A stretch of 64,000 nucleotides of DNA. Source: Bacteroidota bacterium. GTDB lineage: Bacteria; Bacteroidota; Bacteroidia; AKYH767-A; OLB10. The stretch covers positions 68,024-132,023 of the forward strand of contig JADKFV010000017.1 in assembly GCA_016717325.1 (NCBI GenBank), written 5' to 3'. The position numbers were made by a program, and so were the translations under genes. Positions 17,898 to 27,537 of the stretch are shown in pieces; position 1 is the first letter of the stretch, and each line of letters begins with the position of its first letter. A model generated the notes under the pieces. The model did no database searches, had not been told where the DNA came from, and was given only the letters and a program-made list of their open reading frames with translations.

Positions 17898-19301
17898 ATG
17901 AAAAAGCACCTCAACAAAATCACAACAAACCTCGCAGCGATTATGCTCCTTACTCAAATCGGCTTCGCTAAAGAAAGTGTATTGAAAGTTCATCGCGAAA
18001 CACTAAAGGTTGTATCGGGATGCAAAACCCCAACTGCTAAAATGGACCTCGATATCAATAATATTCGAATGCGATTGTGGACTGGTGGCGACCAATGGAC
18101 CGATCCATACGGCCATACACCGGAATACGAAATTCCCAAAGGCAGTGGAAAACATAGCATTTATGCCGGTGCTTTGTGGATGGGCGGAGTAGACGACCAG
18201 GGAAATCTAAAACTTGCGGCTCAAACGTACAGACAAACTTCTGGCGATTTCTTTTCCGGAACAATGGATTCAAAAAACAATAACATAACCGAGCCAAGAT
18301 GCAACTATTACGACCGATTATGGAAAGTGAGCCGACAGGATGTTCTCAATTTTATTGGCGACCCTGCCAACCCTAAACCAAATATGGCCAATGCCACAAG
18401 CGATATAAAAGACTGGCCGGGCAATGGAAATATTCTTTTCAACGAAGACCTTTTTCTGGCGCCTTTTTATGATGCCAACAGCGATTTAACTTATAATCCA
18501 AAGGATGGCGATTATCCTTATTACTATTTTGAATCTTCGTACCCAGGTAATGTGTGCAACGATTATTTATTTGGCGACCAATCCGTTTGGTGGGTGATGA
18601 ATGATGTTGGTAATGTGCATACATTAACTCAGGCGCAACCCATAGGTCTCGAAATTCAGGCACAGGCATTTGCTTTCGAAACCGATGACGAAATCAATAA
18701 TATGACATTTTACAAATACAAAATAATTAACCGCAGCAGCAACAATCTGAATCAAACATATTTTAGTGTGTGGGTCGATCCCGATTTGGGATATGCCACC
18801 GATGATTATGTTGGCTGCGATGTAAAACTCGGTTTAGGTTTTGTTTACAATGGTGATGACAATGACGATGGAATATCAGGATATGGTGCCAGCCCTCCAG
18901 CTTTGGGTGTCGATTTTTTTCAAGGCCCATTGGCCGATTTAAATGATGGTATCGATAACGATAAAGATGGCACTATAGACGAACCTGGTGAGCAAATAAT
19001 AATGTCGAAATTTTTGTACTATAATAATAACAACAATGGTATAAATGGGGAACCATCAAGCCCAAACGAATATTACAATTACATGAGAGGAATATGGCTC
19101 GATGGGTCAGCACTCACATGCGATGGCAAGGCTGGAACGGATCCCAATTTTCCACAAACCGATTACATGTTTCCCGGAAGCAGTAACACATTTAATACCG
19201 GATGCGGCACCAACTGGACCGAAGCCACAGCAGGCAACACGCCTGAGGATCGTAGATTTTACAAAGCGCAGGGCCTTTTACATTATTGGCAGGGGCAGTA
19301 A
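17898..19301 (+). CDS. Large T9SS-exported surface protein, N-terminal part (frameshifted)
   Basis: A signal peptide (residues 1-24, ending GFAK) leads into a long extracellular protein. Segments include WTGGDQWTDPYGHTPEYEIP, KHSIYAGALWMGGVDDQGNL and Asp/Asn-rich calcium-loop-like stretches (DDNDDGISGYG, DGIDNDKDGTIDEPGE). The end of this ORF (QGLLHYWQGQ) is out of frame. A single extra base in GGGCC near 19271 gives QGPFTLLAGAVNYISTGVVW, continuing to about 19430. A second shift (one T too many in CCCATTCGG) joins the ORF at 19422-21857. The joined gene is about 3.96 kb. The adhesin or structural role is unknown. Confidence 0.8.
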   Translation: MKKHLNKITTNLAAIMLLTQIGFAKESVLKVHRETLKVVSGCKTPTAKMDLDINNIRMRLWTGGDQWTDPYGHTPEYEIPKGSGKHSIYAGALWMGGVDDQGNLKLAAQTYRQTSGDFFSGTMDSKNNNITEPRCNYYDRLWKVSRQDVLNFIGDPANPKPNMANATSDIKDWPGNGNILFNEDLFLAPFYDANSDLTYNPKDGDYPYYYFESSYPGNVCNDYLFGDQSVWWVMNDVGNVHTLTQAQPIGLEIQAQAFAFETDDEINNMTFYKYKIINRSSNNLNQTYFSVWVDPDLGYATDDYVGCDVKLGLGFVYNGDDNDDGISGYGASPPALGVDFFQGPLADLNDGIDNDKDGTIDEPGEQIIMSKFLYYNNNNNGINGEPSSPNEYYNYMRGIWLDGSALTCDGKAGTDPNFPQTDYMFPGSSNTFNTGCGTNWTEATAGNTPEDRRFYKAQGLLHYWQGQ

Positions 19302-19421
19302 ATTATATTTCTACAGGGGTAGTTTGGGCGCAATCAAGTTCAGGCTCTGCACAGGCAAGTGTTGATGCCATAAAAATAGCCGATTCTAAGGCGCAATCAT
19401 TGTTCGATAATTGTTTCAGTA

Positions 19422-21857
19422 TTGTTGATGGCCCATTCGGCACCCGATGTTACCGTGCGCGAATTGAATAACGAATTAATTGTTTCGATTGAGAATTATG
19501 CCAACAAGAAAGTAGAATTTTATAGCGAGAAAGATCCAATAATTCCATCGTTTATTTACTTCAATAATCAAACTATAAGTTTCACCGATGAGCAACGCAC
19601 CTACAACTTTCAAGGGTATCAGTTATTTCAATTGCGCGATGAAAGTGTAACACTTGCCGACCTGGCAGATATTGATAAGGCAAGGCTTGTAGCTCAATGC
19701 GATATTAAAGATTCTATTGCTATGATTGTAAATTACAAATGGAACGATAACAGTAAATTTTGGGATGCACAAATAAAAGTGCAAGGAGAAAATAAAGGAT
19801 TGAAGCATGCCTTCGATATTACGAAAGATGCATTTGCACAAGGTGCCGATAGATTGATAAATTACAAAACATATTATTATACTTTGGTATCGTATGCACA
19901 CAATGAATATTATCCTTTCTTCGGTGGACTTGGGTATCCCGAAAATCCTACGCAAAATAAATCGTACCTCCGTGGCAGGCTGAACGTAAAAGTTTACGCT
20001 GCAGTGCCACATAATCCAATAAACGAAAATTTTGGTACCGCGTTAAATTCACAATTTGCTCAAGGCATTGCAGTGCAACGTATAGAAGGACAAGGCAATG
20101 GCAACCACGCTTTGGACTTGTCGGAAGCATCGGTTAACGAGGCACTTACTGCACCCGATTATCGCTCCTATTTTCCAATTTATATTGGAGGCCATGCACC
20201 TATAACGGTTGCAGTATACGACCCTATGAAACTAAGGACGAACGATTTCGAAACAAAGCTTACCGGCATAACAGATAATGATGGCTGGAGTATGACGAGC
20301 AGCCGTTCGAATGAGGTTATAAAAAACGAATATCCTATTGGGATACAAAACGAACAAATGATTGTTGAAGATGGTATTTCGGCTAATATAAAAAACAGCT
20401 ATGCTTTACTCGATTCGGTTAACAACGATGGTTTTATAGAGGCAACACTCGAATCGGAAGGTGTAAATAACTGGCTCACGTTTGTAAAAGACAACGATAA
20501 CACTGTAATAGAAAACTGGATAAGGTCTGCGGGAAAAGACTCCTTGAAGCATTTACCTTTTACAAAAATACTTGATGGCACAGTTGCACCATTTATATTT
20601 GTGCGGGGTTCGAGCGATAGTTATGCTCCCTTTTCAAATATCCCTGCATACACTGTCGATTCACAGGCTTTGGCAAGTGTCGATATAGTTTTTACAAGCG
20701 ACAAATCAAAATGGACACGCTGCCCTGTTTTAGAAATTCAAGGCACTATAACACAAACAGTACCGAATGGTATAAAGAAAATGGATTTGCGAGGAGGTGC
20801 ATCTGTTGATAAAAATGGTGTGGCAAATTTTGGTGCTGTTGATAATAATGATTTTGCAACAGGTATGAGCTGGTTTCCGGGATATGCTATAAATATTGAA
20901 ACAGGTGAGCGGCTTAATATGGCATTTGGCGAAAACTCCGCAGTGAATCACGATATGATTTTTAATCCCTCCGATGTTATGTATGATGCAAATAAAAAGG
21001 CTATTCTTGGCGGCTTTCATTACGTATATGTTTTCAATCACGTAGCCGATGGCCCTGCAAATATGCCACGTTATGACGAAGGAAAATTTATTCATCAAAA
21101 ATTATCTGCACTCAATACCGATATGAAAAAACAACTCTATCGCGAATGCATCTGGGTAACATTGCCTCTATTAAAAAAAGGCGGAGTGCTCAATAGTTGC
21201 GATGTAAAAATGCGATTGCGTGTTGCCAAACCTTTTGCAAATTATGATACACGAAAAGAAATATTCGAAGGAACAACACTTAAAACGGGTACAACGTATA
21301 CAGTTAAGGTTAGTCAAATAATATATAACAACAATATTTACCAACCCGGTGAAACTTTTACTGCAACACAAAATATTTCTTTCAGCGGTTCGGGCAGTGT
21401 GGTAGCGGGCAGTTTTTTAAATAGTGCCATGCCCATGTATCGCTTTAATACCAATCCTTTGCAAGCCGTAACCAACAATGACGAAGCAAGTAAAAGCGCG
21501 CTCGATATTATAAACGTTGTGCCCAATCCATACTATGCATACTCGGCTTATGAAAAAAACCAGTTGGATAACGTAATCAAAATAACAAATGTTCCTTCGC
21601 GCTGCACTATTTCCATTTATACAATTAATGGCACACTCATACGCAAATATAAGCGTGATGTACAACCCGATAATTCGAAAGCCGGATTGGTAGAAGAAAA
21701 CAATATGAACACATCTGTGAATTGGGATTTGAAAAATAGCAAAGCTATTCCGGTGGCAAGCGGCATGTACATTATACATGTTGATGTGCCCGGCATTGGT
21801 GTGCGCACTTTACATGCTATGGTAATAATGAGGCAAGTAGATGTGGATACGTTTTAG
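19422..21857 (+). CDS. Large T9SS-exported surface protein, C-terminal part
   Basis: This continues the protein that begins at 17898; real coding sequence in this frame starts near SAPDVTVRELNNELIVSIEN, so the first few residues are shadow. The last 110 residues include VVPNPYYAYSAYE, an IYTINGTLIRKYKRDV strand, and GMYIIHVDVPGIGVRTL. This is the C-terminal module seen in a large class of Bacteroidota secreted proteins and probably directs T9SS export and surface attachment. No enzymatic motif was found in the 811 residues. Confidence 0.8.
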   Translation: MLMAHSAPDVTVRELNNELIVSIENYANKKVEFYSEKDPIIPSFIYFNNQTISFTDEQRTYNFQGYQLFQLRDESVTLADLADIDKARLVAQCDIKDSIAMIVNYKWNDNSKFWDAQIKVQGENKGLKHAFDITKDAFAQGADRLINYKTYYYTLVSYAHNEYYPFFGGLGYPENPTQNKSYLRGRLNVKVYAAVPHNPINENFGTALNSQFAQGIAVQRIEGQGNGNHALDLSEASVNEALTAPDYRSYFPIYIGGHAPITVAVYDPMKLRTNDFETKLTGITDNDGWSMTSSRSNEVIKNEYPIGIQNEQMIVEDGISANIKNSYALLDSVNNDGFIEATLESEGVNNWLTFVKDNDNTVIENWIRSAGKDSLKHLPFTKILDGTVAPFIFVRGSSDSYAPFSNIPAYTVDSQALASVDIVFTSDKSKWTRCPVLEIQGTITQTVPNGIKKMDLRGGASVDKNGVANFGAVDNNDFATGMSWFPGYAINIETGERLNMAFGENSAVNHDMIFNPSDVMYDANKKAILGGFHYVYVFNHVADGPANMPRYDEGKFIHQKLSALNTDMKKQLYRECIWVTLPLLKKGGVLNSCDVKMRLRVAKPFANYDTRKEIFEGTTLKTGTTYTVKVSQIIYNNNIYQPGETFTATQNISFSGSGSVVAGSFLNSAMPMYRFNTNPLQAVTNNDEASKSALDIINVVPNPYYAYSAYEKNQLDNVIKITNVPSRCTISIYTINGTLIRKYKRDVQPDNSKAGLVEENNMNTSVNWDLKNSKAIPVASGMYIIHVDVPGIGVRTLHAMVIMRQVDVDTF

Positions 21858-21885
21858 TATGTGAATAAAATTTAATCGCGTGTGC

Positions 21886-21918
21886 AAACCCACAAGGTTT
21901 TAAAAACCTTGTGGGTTT
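21886..21918. repeat. Near-perfect inverted repeat
   Basis: AAACCCACAAGGTTTT (21886-21901) and AAAACCTTGTGGGTTT (21903-21918) form an almost uninterrupted 16-bp inverted repeat. No T tract follows, so it is a palindromic intergenic repeat rather than an ordinary terminator, though it may stop transcripts from the 17.9-21.9 kb gene. Confidence 0.7.
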
Positions 21919-22020
21919 AGAAAGGCAGTAAAAAATATAAGTTAAGGTGACAACTGAGTAGAAGGCAAATAGCGCGAAAAATATTAGCGCTTGCTTTCTG
22001 CTCTTTTGTTTTTTCAAATA

Positions 22021-22165
22021 GGATGGATTAAAATCCATCCTTATAATATTGAGTCGTGCCTACGGCACTATTGCTTAAGCGAAATAATTTGTACAGCATT
22101 TTTTATATAGCAAGAATCCCTTAGGGATGTATCATATTGTAGCTTCGGGTTTTAACCCGTGGCGA
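22021..22165. repeat. Cluster of four short palindromes (REP-like)
   Basis: GGATGGATT-AA-AATCCATCC (22021-22040), GTGCC-TAC-GGCAC (22056-22068), ATCCC-TTA-GGGAT (22116-22128) and CGGGTT-TT-AACCCG (22146-22159) follow one another in an intergenic stretch. Such strings of small palindromes resemble REP/BIME elements spread by IS200-like (RAYT) transposases. No transposase is nearby. Confidence 0.6.
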
Positions 22166-22306
22166 TTAAAAATTGAAATCAAAATAAATCATCACCATCA
22201 TAAAAATCTGCGTTCCGTATTTTCTCTAAATATTTATTATTCCCTCATTGTAATTCGTATTGTTCCTTTTCTATATCTTTACGTAAACCAAATAAATCAT
22301 AAAGTT

Positions 22307-22389
22307 ATGAAACCAAGCCAAGTTATTCGTTATTCGTTATTCGTTTAAATTTTGTAAGTAGTAAAAATAAAAATTTTGTTGCATTCGCA
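22307..22389 (+). other. Out-of-frame signal-peptide start with a heptanucleotide repeat
   Basis: ATG at 22307 opens MKPSQVIRYSLFV and stops at TAA 22346-22348. Within it are three copies of GTTATTC (22322-22342). One more copy would put this start in frame with the next gene, giving RYSLFVIRLNFVSSKNKNF, then VAFAMLFFITNYAMQAQ, a plausible signal peptide. This marks the repeat as a possible phase-variation switch. Confidence 0.5.
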
Positions 22390-23553
22390 ATGCTTTTTTT
22401 TATTACAAATTATGCCATGCAAGCGCAATGGACTACAACTGGAACGGTAATACATCCAGCAACATTGACTAACAATGTCAGTATTGGAACAAATATTAAT
22501 GGTGCTAATTTATTTGTGCAACAAACGGGTGTAGCCACTTTAGGTGTTAAGTCAACTTCTAGCAGTACAACACTTTTTTTAGAAAGAGGCAACCCTGGCA
22601 ACAGTGCCGAAATTTCTTACCGTAGTCTGGGCACAACACTTTGGAATATTGGTATAAGCACATCAAGTAATTTTGCAATTCGTAATATAACAAATGGTGC
22701 TGAACCTTTCCGTATTTTGCAAGCTAACAACAATGTAATACTGTGCCGCGGTGGTGGCAATGTGGGCATTGCAACCGATGTTCCAAGCGATTTACTTCAA
22801 ATAAATCATACACTTTACAATGGTGGTATTTTATTAAATAATGTTGCTGCTTCGGCTTCGGAAAAGAGCGAAATTAAATTCAACAAAAATGGTTTGCAAA
22901 TGTGGGGCATAGGATCCGACTTAACCAACAATGGTTCGCAAAGTTTTTTTGTTTGGAATAATACGGCAAATAGAAGTGCATTTTTTATTGATAATAAAAA
23001 CTATGTTGGTATCGATAATCAAAATCCAAATTTTAAATTTGATGTAAATGGCAATATGCAAGCACGTTGGAATTTTGAAAAAAATGCTGCATTAAAAGAA
23101 GCTTATCTTTTTCTTGGTGATATTAATCACTTCATTAAAAGTACGTATGCAGTGGGTGTAACTATTGGAACCAATCTCGTACCTAACGCCATACAACTTG
23201 CCGAAGGAACTGGCAATGTAGGCATTGGCGTTACGCCATCTTCAAATCCCGCTTGGAAACTGAGGGTGGATGGAGGCATTGCCGCACGCGAAGTTAAAGT
23301 TACTGCTTTTGCCTTTCCCGATTTTGTATTTGAACCCAATTATAAAATATTATCAATACCCGAAATAGAAAACTATGTACAGGCTCATAAGCATTTACCC
23401 GGCATTCCCTCGGCCGCGGAAGTAGAAAAAAATAATGGTATCGAACTTGGCAATATGCAATTACTTCTATTGCAAAAAATAGAAGAACTTACTTTGTACA
23501 TTATACAACAGCAAAAAGAAATTGATGCACTCAAAACCGCAATCAAAAAATAA
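22390..23553 (+). CDS. Secreted fibre-like protein with tail-fibre type C-terminus
   Basis: The 387-residue ORF as read starts at MLFFITNYAMQAQ, a short signal-peptide-like segment. The true start may be the ATG at 22307 once the heptamer repeat is in phase. The middle is made of repetitive beta-rich phrases (VSIGTNINGANLFVQQTG, GNVGIATDVPSDLLQ) typical of trimeric fibre proteins. The C-terminus has the Bacteroidota motif HKHLPGIPSAAEVEKNNGIE followed by a coiled coil (LLLLQKIEELTLYIIQQQKE). It has no T9SS sorting domain. Its stop codon abuts a strong ribosome-binding site for the next gene. Confidence 0.8.
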   Translation: MLFFITNYAMQAQWTTTGTVIHPATLTNNVSIGTNINGANLFVQQTGVATLGVKSTSSSTTLFLERGNPGNSAEISYRSLGTTLWNIGISTSSNFAIRNITNGAEPFRILQANNNVILCRGGGNVGIATDVPSDLLQINHTLYNGGILLNNVAASASEKSEIKFNKNGLQMWGIGSDLTNNGSQSFFVWNNTANRSAFFIDNKNYVGIDNQNPNFKFDVNGNMQARWNFEKNAALKEAYLFLGDINHFIKSTYAVGVTIGTNLVPNAIQLAEGTGNVGIGVTPSSNPAWKLRVDGGIAAREVKVTAFAFPDFVFEPNYKILSIPEIENYVQAHKHLPGIPSAAEVEKNNGIELGNMQLLLLQKIEELTLYIIQQQKEIDALKTAIKK

Positions 23554-23558
23554 GGAGG
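23552..23558 (+). promoter_or_regulatory. Unusually strong Shine-Dalgarno site
   Basis: AAGGAGG lies 6 nt before the ATG at 23565 and overlaps the stop codon of the previous gene. Other genes in this window lack such a motif, as is usual in Bacteroidota. It supports the start at 23565 and coupling to the gene before. Confidence 0.6.
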
Positions 23559-23564
23559 TGCTGT

Positions 23565-24173
23565 ATGAAAACAAAATATTTTTTTATATTGGTAATGCTC
23601 GTATGCATTAACCATGACTGTATACGTGCACAAGGAACTGGATTTGTAACTATAGATGGGCGGCAGTTTAAGGATGGAAATGGAAATAATTTTTATCCGG
23701 TGGTTTGTAATTATTTATTGAGTTTGGCTTTTGTAAATTATAGTAATGGTACTGCCGATTTCGTGTTGTCGCCTAATAATGCTTATGGTGTAGATGGCAG
23801 CTTTGAGTATGGAAATGGTGCCAAAACAAAAACAGAGCTGGATAAAGCCTATGATAGAATGCTTATAGATTTTAATGAAATAAAATCAATGGGTTTTAAT
23901 ACAATTAGAGTATTGGCTTTATTGGAAAGAAATTATTTGCCTCATTCATACAATAATACCACTTTTCAGACTAATGATTTTTTTAATATTTCGGGTGAAT
24001 ATCCAGATGCTTGGAATGTTGCAATCCAACACCATTTTTTGTTTGAGTCCCCACTAAATCTAAATTCAAATGCAGTAAAGCTAATTGCAGAGTGCCAAAA
24101 ATTTATGCTGGTGGCAAACAATGCCGGACTCAAAGTTATTTTAGTGCCTGCGCGTGGAATTCATCTTTTTTAA
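23565..24173 (+). CDS. Secreted glycoside hydrolase (GH5-like), N-terminal part up to an in-frame stop
   Basis: A signal peptide (ending CIRAQ) is followed by the first half of a TIM-barrel: FVTIDGRQFKDGNGNNFYPV, then FNEIKSMGFNTIRVLALLE and AVKLIAECQKFMLVANNAG. These match the cellulase-like GH5 fold. The frame meets TAA at 24171-24173 after PARGIHLF, yet the same frame goes on without a shift into VPAGIDIYAEWLTMLGTALK and the catalytic half at 24213-25910. So a single nonsense codon, rather than an indel, splits the gene. Confidence 0.75.
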   Translation: MKTKYFFILVMLVCINHDCIRAQGTGFVTIDGRQFKDGNGNNFYPVVCNYLLSLAFVNYSNGTADFVLSPNNAYGVDGSFEYGNGAKTKTELDKAYDRMLIDFNEIKSMGFNTIRVLALLERNYLPHSYNNTTFQTNDFFNISGEYPDAWNVAIQHHFLFESPLNLNSNAVKLIAECQKFMLVANNAGLKVILVPARGIHLF

Positions 24174-24212
24174 GTACCCGCTGGGATTGATATTTATGCC
24201 GAATGGCTTACA

Positions 24213-25910
24213 ATGCTGGGCACTGCGTTGAAAAACGAAGGCAACTTGCTTGCTTATGATTTGGTAAATGAACCCGAGTTTAGTGAACAAAATGATGACC
24301 CTCAGTATACACATTCCAAGCAAGAAGTATGTGATTTTACTCAACAATTGTACACTACTTTAAAGGATGTTAGTGTAGATCCGAATCATTTGATTACCAT
24401 TGGTGGCGGGGCATTGCCGGTAGGTGTGGTAGAATGGGATCCTGCAATCATGAAAATAGATTTTGGGGCACCTCATATATATGCTTACTATGACGAATTT
24501 GACATATTAACTCATGCACAAAATTTGTCAACAATAAACAACTTACTTACCTGGCAACAAAATTTTTGCCCTATGCCTTGGCTGATAGGAGAAACAGGCT
24601 TCGTATCGGGCGACCCTAAATATGCTCCAGCAAACTGGCCGGGTATGCCAAACTACAACCAATTTCCATACGTAGATGGTGACGAAACCGACCAACAAAA
24701 TTTTGCTGCACAAACTTTGGCTATGGTGCGCAATGGCAGTGGAAGCGGATATTCTTGGTGGGATTTTCAACATTTGAATTGGTATTGCCCTCCTGGTACT
24801 CCTGGTTGTAATACAACTACAAATGATTTTCATCAAAATAATTTTGGCCTTTTAAAGGCTGGCGAACCCATTGGTGCAACCTATCCCACCACAATGCGAA
24901 AACAACTTGTGCAAGAATTTGCAAATTACTTAGACCCACAAGGCCAGCCACCTTTAAAAGGCAATGCATTGGTTGCCGATGTCAATTATGGTAATCCGTT
25001 TTTTAGAAATAATAACTCCAACAATGGAACAAAAGTGAGTGGCACAATAGAAGACCAAGATGGTAACCCTATAGAAGGTGCGGTCGTTTTTGGTTGGAAT
25101 TTTTTGAAAAAAACATGGAACCAACAGCTTCAAATTTATGATTTTACTTATAGCCTAAATTATACATTCAGTCACAATAATGGCTATTTTGAATTGTCAG
25201 GATATAATTACAATAACCCTAATAATAGCGCCATTGTCAGATTAATGGCAACCGGATTTGGTATTGAAAAATATGAAGAAGGGCCATGGCAAGACATTCA
25301 AATGAATCAAACCCCAAGTATTCCAACGCTTAAGAAAATTACAAGTGGCTACGATGCAGTTGTGAATAATGTAACTATGCATGCAAATGAACAACGAGAA
25401 TTTATTGGATGGAATATTTTAACTGCATCGAATGTACAAACTCAAAGTTCATCACAAAGTATTTTTGTGGCAAGGAATGAAGTTAGTATAAAAAAGGAAA
25501 CCCACTTCCAAAGCGGAAGCGAAGTTCATGTATACAATGCAGCACAATTTCCCGATTGCAACTCTTTAAGTTCTTTTGTACGAATTTCAAACCAAGTAGG
25601 GCCATCAATTTTAAATGAAGAAAATGTGTCCGAAAAAGATTTAGAATTGGATTTTGGTTTACCTTTTCATGAAATATCATTTTCCATTTCCCCTAATCCT
25701 ACTAAAGGTTTATTCACAATAGTGATGTCCAATTCGGATAACTCAGAGAATAAAATATCAATAACGAATAATATAGGGAAAATCATTTACATAACCTACC
25801 AAAATGCACCAACTATTGAAATTGATGCCCGTACTTGGTCAAAGGGTATTTATTTTATTCAAATACTAAATGCAACACAGCTTATTTCAAAAAAAATAAT
25901 CATCAATTAA
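24213..25910 (+). CDS. GH5-like glycoside hydrolase, catalytic half with T9SS sorting domain
   Basis: This is the in-frame continuation of 23565-24173. The acid/base glutamate lies in AYDLVNEPEF and the likely nucleophile in WLIGETGFVSG, with HIYAYYDEF between them, as in GH5 enzymes. After the barrel (about residue 240) comes a carboxypeptidase-regulatory-like domain (KVSGTIEDQDGNPIEGAVVF). A type A sorting domain ends the protein (SISPNPTKGLFTIV to GIYFIQILNATQLISKK). The enzyme would be exported by the T9SS and attack a polysaccharide; the substrate cannot be told. Confidence 0.8.
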   Translation: MLGTALKNEGNLLAYDLVNEPEFSEQNDDPQYTHSKQEVCDFTQQLYTTLKDVSVDPNHLITIGGGALPVGVVEWDPAIMKIDFGAPHIYAYYDEFDILTHAQNLSTINNLLTWQQNFCPMPWLIGETGFVSGDPKYAPANWPGMPNYNQFPYVDGDETDQQNFAAQTLAMVRNGSGSGYSWWDFQHLNWYCPPGTPGCNTTTNDFHQNNFGLLKAGEPIGATYPTTMRKQLVQEFANYLDPQGQPPLKGNALVADVNYGNPFFRNNNSNNGTKVSGTIEDQDGNPIEGAVVFGWNFLKKTWNQQLQIYDFTYSLNYTFSHNNGYFELSGYNYNNPNNSAIVRLMATGFGIEKYEEGPWQDIQMNQTPSIPTLKKITSGYDAVVNNVTMHANEQREFIGWNILTASNVQTQSSSQSIFVARNEVSIKKETHFQSGSEVHVYNAAQFPDCNSLSSFVRISNQVGPSILNEENVSEKDLELDFGLPFHEISFSISPNPTKGLFTIVMSNSDNSENKISITNNIGKIIYITYQNAPTIEIDARTWSKGIYFIQILNATQLISKKIIIN

Positions 25911-25923
25911 AAAACAATTCGAA

Positions 25924-27537
25924 ATGAAAAATATAATAATTCTAAACATCTTTATCTTAATAAATTTATCTATAGCGGCTCAACCTAACTGGCAATGGGC
26001 AAAACAAATTGGAGGCCCAGGTTACAATGGAGGCCAAGCAATAACTGATTCCTCTGGTAACGTATATTATTGTGGAGGCTTTACAGCTCAGACATATTTT
26101 GCCACCGATACCTTAATCTCAAACGGTAGTTGGGACATATTATTAGTTAAATATGATAACAACGGAATTGAATTATGGTCAAAATCATTTGGTTCACCAG
26201 ATATTGACGGAGCCACTTGTTATTTGGATGCAAATGAAACCCACTTGTATTTGATCGGTACATACTCGAATAAAATAACTATTGATACATGTTCATTGCC
26301 TTTTTATATAGGCGGAGTTGATATTTTTTGTGCCAAATTAGATTTAGACGGTAATTGTATTTGGTTGAAAAGATTTGGCAGTTGGGCAGACGACCAAGCG
26401 TTTGCAGCATGTATTAATATCAATGACGAATTGTTTTTAACTGGATATTTGGGAGCAATTACTTCATTAGATACGATTAACAATGTTGCAAATGGAGGAT
26501 TTTTTGCTAGGATAGATTCAAATGGAAATTGCGTTTGGGCAAAGAACTCATTTCAAGAAATTTCAATTACTCGTGTGAATACATACTCAAATGATTATGT
26601 GTTCTGTGGAGTTTCCTTAAATGATACTTGTATTGTAGATACAACAACTTTATTTACAAATGATATTGAAGATGCTATTATAGCACGAATCAATAATGTT
26701 GGCCAAGCAAAATGGGCAAGGCGAAATGGAGGCAACTTTTTTGATGCCGGTATTGGGTTAGGGTTGGATAATTTAGGATATATTTATAATTCTGGTCAAT
26801 TTCGCAGTAACGCCATTTTCAATGGAATCACCCTCAGTAATGGAAATAATTATGATTGCTTCCTTGCAAAATACGACAGTAGTGGCAACATGATTTGGAT
26901 AAATCAAAGTAGTGCGAATGGCATATACCGTGCCTCGGGTTCGAACAAAAACGATAGTTTAGGCAGTGTTTACTTTACGGTTGGCAGCTTTAGTGGTACA
27001 GCAAAATTCGGAGGTTTCAATTTAACGGCACAAGGTGCACAGGATATGTTTATTGCACGTTATGATTCTGGGGGTAATTGTATAGGTGTTTTTAATGTTG
27101 GCGGAATCAATAGCAATACCATAGGCAATACAGTATCTGTGGATATGAATGGGGACGTTACCTGTACAGGCACGTTTACCAACAATATTAATATTGGCCC
27201 ACAATCATTTACTGAATATGGCATGGGAGATGTATTCGTTGCAAAGTTAGATGCCATAACCGGCATCATGGAAAACAAACCACCCAACAATCAACTCCTC
27301 ATATACGCAAACCCTACTCAAGGCAAATGCAACATCACCATACCTGATGAGTTTGCAAATGAGAAGCAACTAACCCTTACTGTATACGATAACATTGGGA
27401 GAGAAATACAAGTGCAAACAATCACCATGCACGAGGGCAAAATAAAACTCAACCTCACTGCCGAGGCAAAGGGAATGTATCATGTTTCGCTTAGTAATGG
27501 AAAGAAGAGTTTTAATGGGAAGATAGTGTTTGAGTGA
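25924..27537 (+). CDS. T9SS-exported beta-propeller (SBBP-repeat) protein
   Basis: The 537-residue protein has a signal peptide ending SIAAQ. It then carries repeated blades of the form W-A-K-xx-GG-xxx-D-xG-xxxx-D-xxGN-xYxxG, for example WQWAKQIGGPGYNGG, DSSGNVYYCGGF and DNLGYIYNSGQF. These are SBBP-type beta-propeller repeats. The C-terminal 80 residues are a type A sorting domain (IYANPTQGKCNITIP to GMYHVSLSNGKKSFNGKIVF). It starts 13 bp behind the GH5 gene and could share its transcript. A strong terminator follows at 27571. Role is probably structural or adhesive. Confidence 0.85.
   Translation: MKNIIILNIFILINLSIAAQPNWQWAKQIGGPGYNGGQAITDSSGNVYYCGGFTAQTYFATDTLISNGSWDILLVKYDNNGIELWSKSFGSPDIDGATCYLDANETHLYLIGTYSNKITIDTCSLPFYIGGVDIFCAKLDLDGNCIWLKRFGSWADDQAFAACININDELFLTGYLGAITSLDTINNVANGGFFARIDSNGNCVWAKNSFQEISITRVNTYSNDYVFCGVSLNDTCIVDTTTLFTNDIEDAIIARINNVGQAKWARRNGGNFFDAGIGLGLDNLGYIYNSGQFRSNAIFNGITLSNGNNYDCFLAKYDSSGNMIWINQSSANGIYRASGSNKNDSLGSVYFTVGSFSGTAKFGGFNLTAQGAQDMFIARYDSGGNCIGVFNVGGINSNTIGNTVSVDMNGDVTCTGTFTNNINIGPQSFTEYGMGDVFVAKLDAITGIMENKPPNNQLLIYANPTQGKCNITIPDEFANEKQLTLTVYDNIGREIQVQTITMHEGKIKLNLTAEAKGMYHVSLSNGKKSFNGKIVFE

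Noticed and set aside
7883..24173. Reassignment of TAA to an amino acid
   Set aside because: Many intact genes in the window stop at TAA at the family's normal length, so a changed code does not hold. Decay or error explains the few internal cases.
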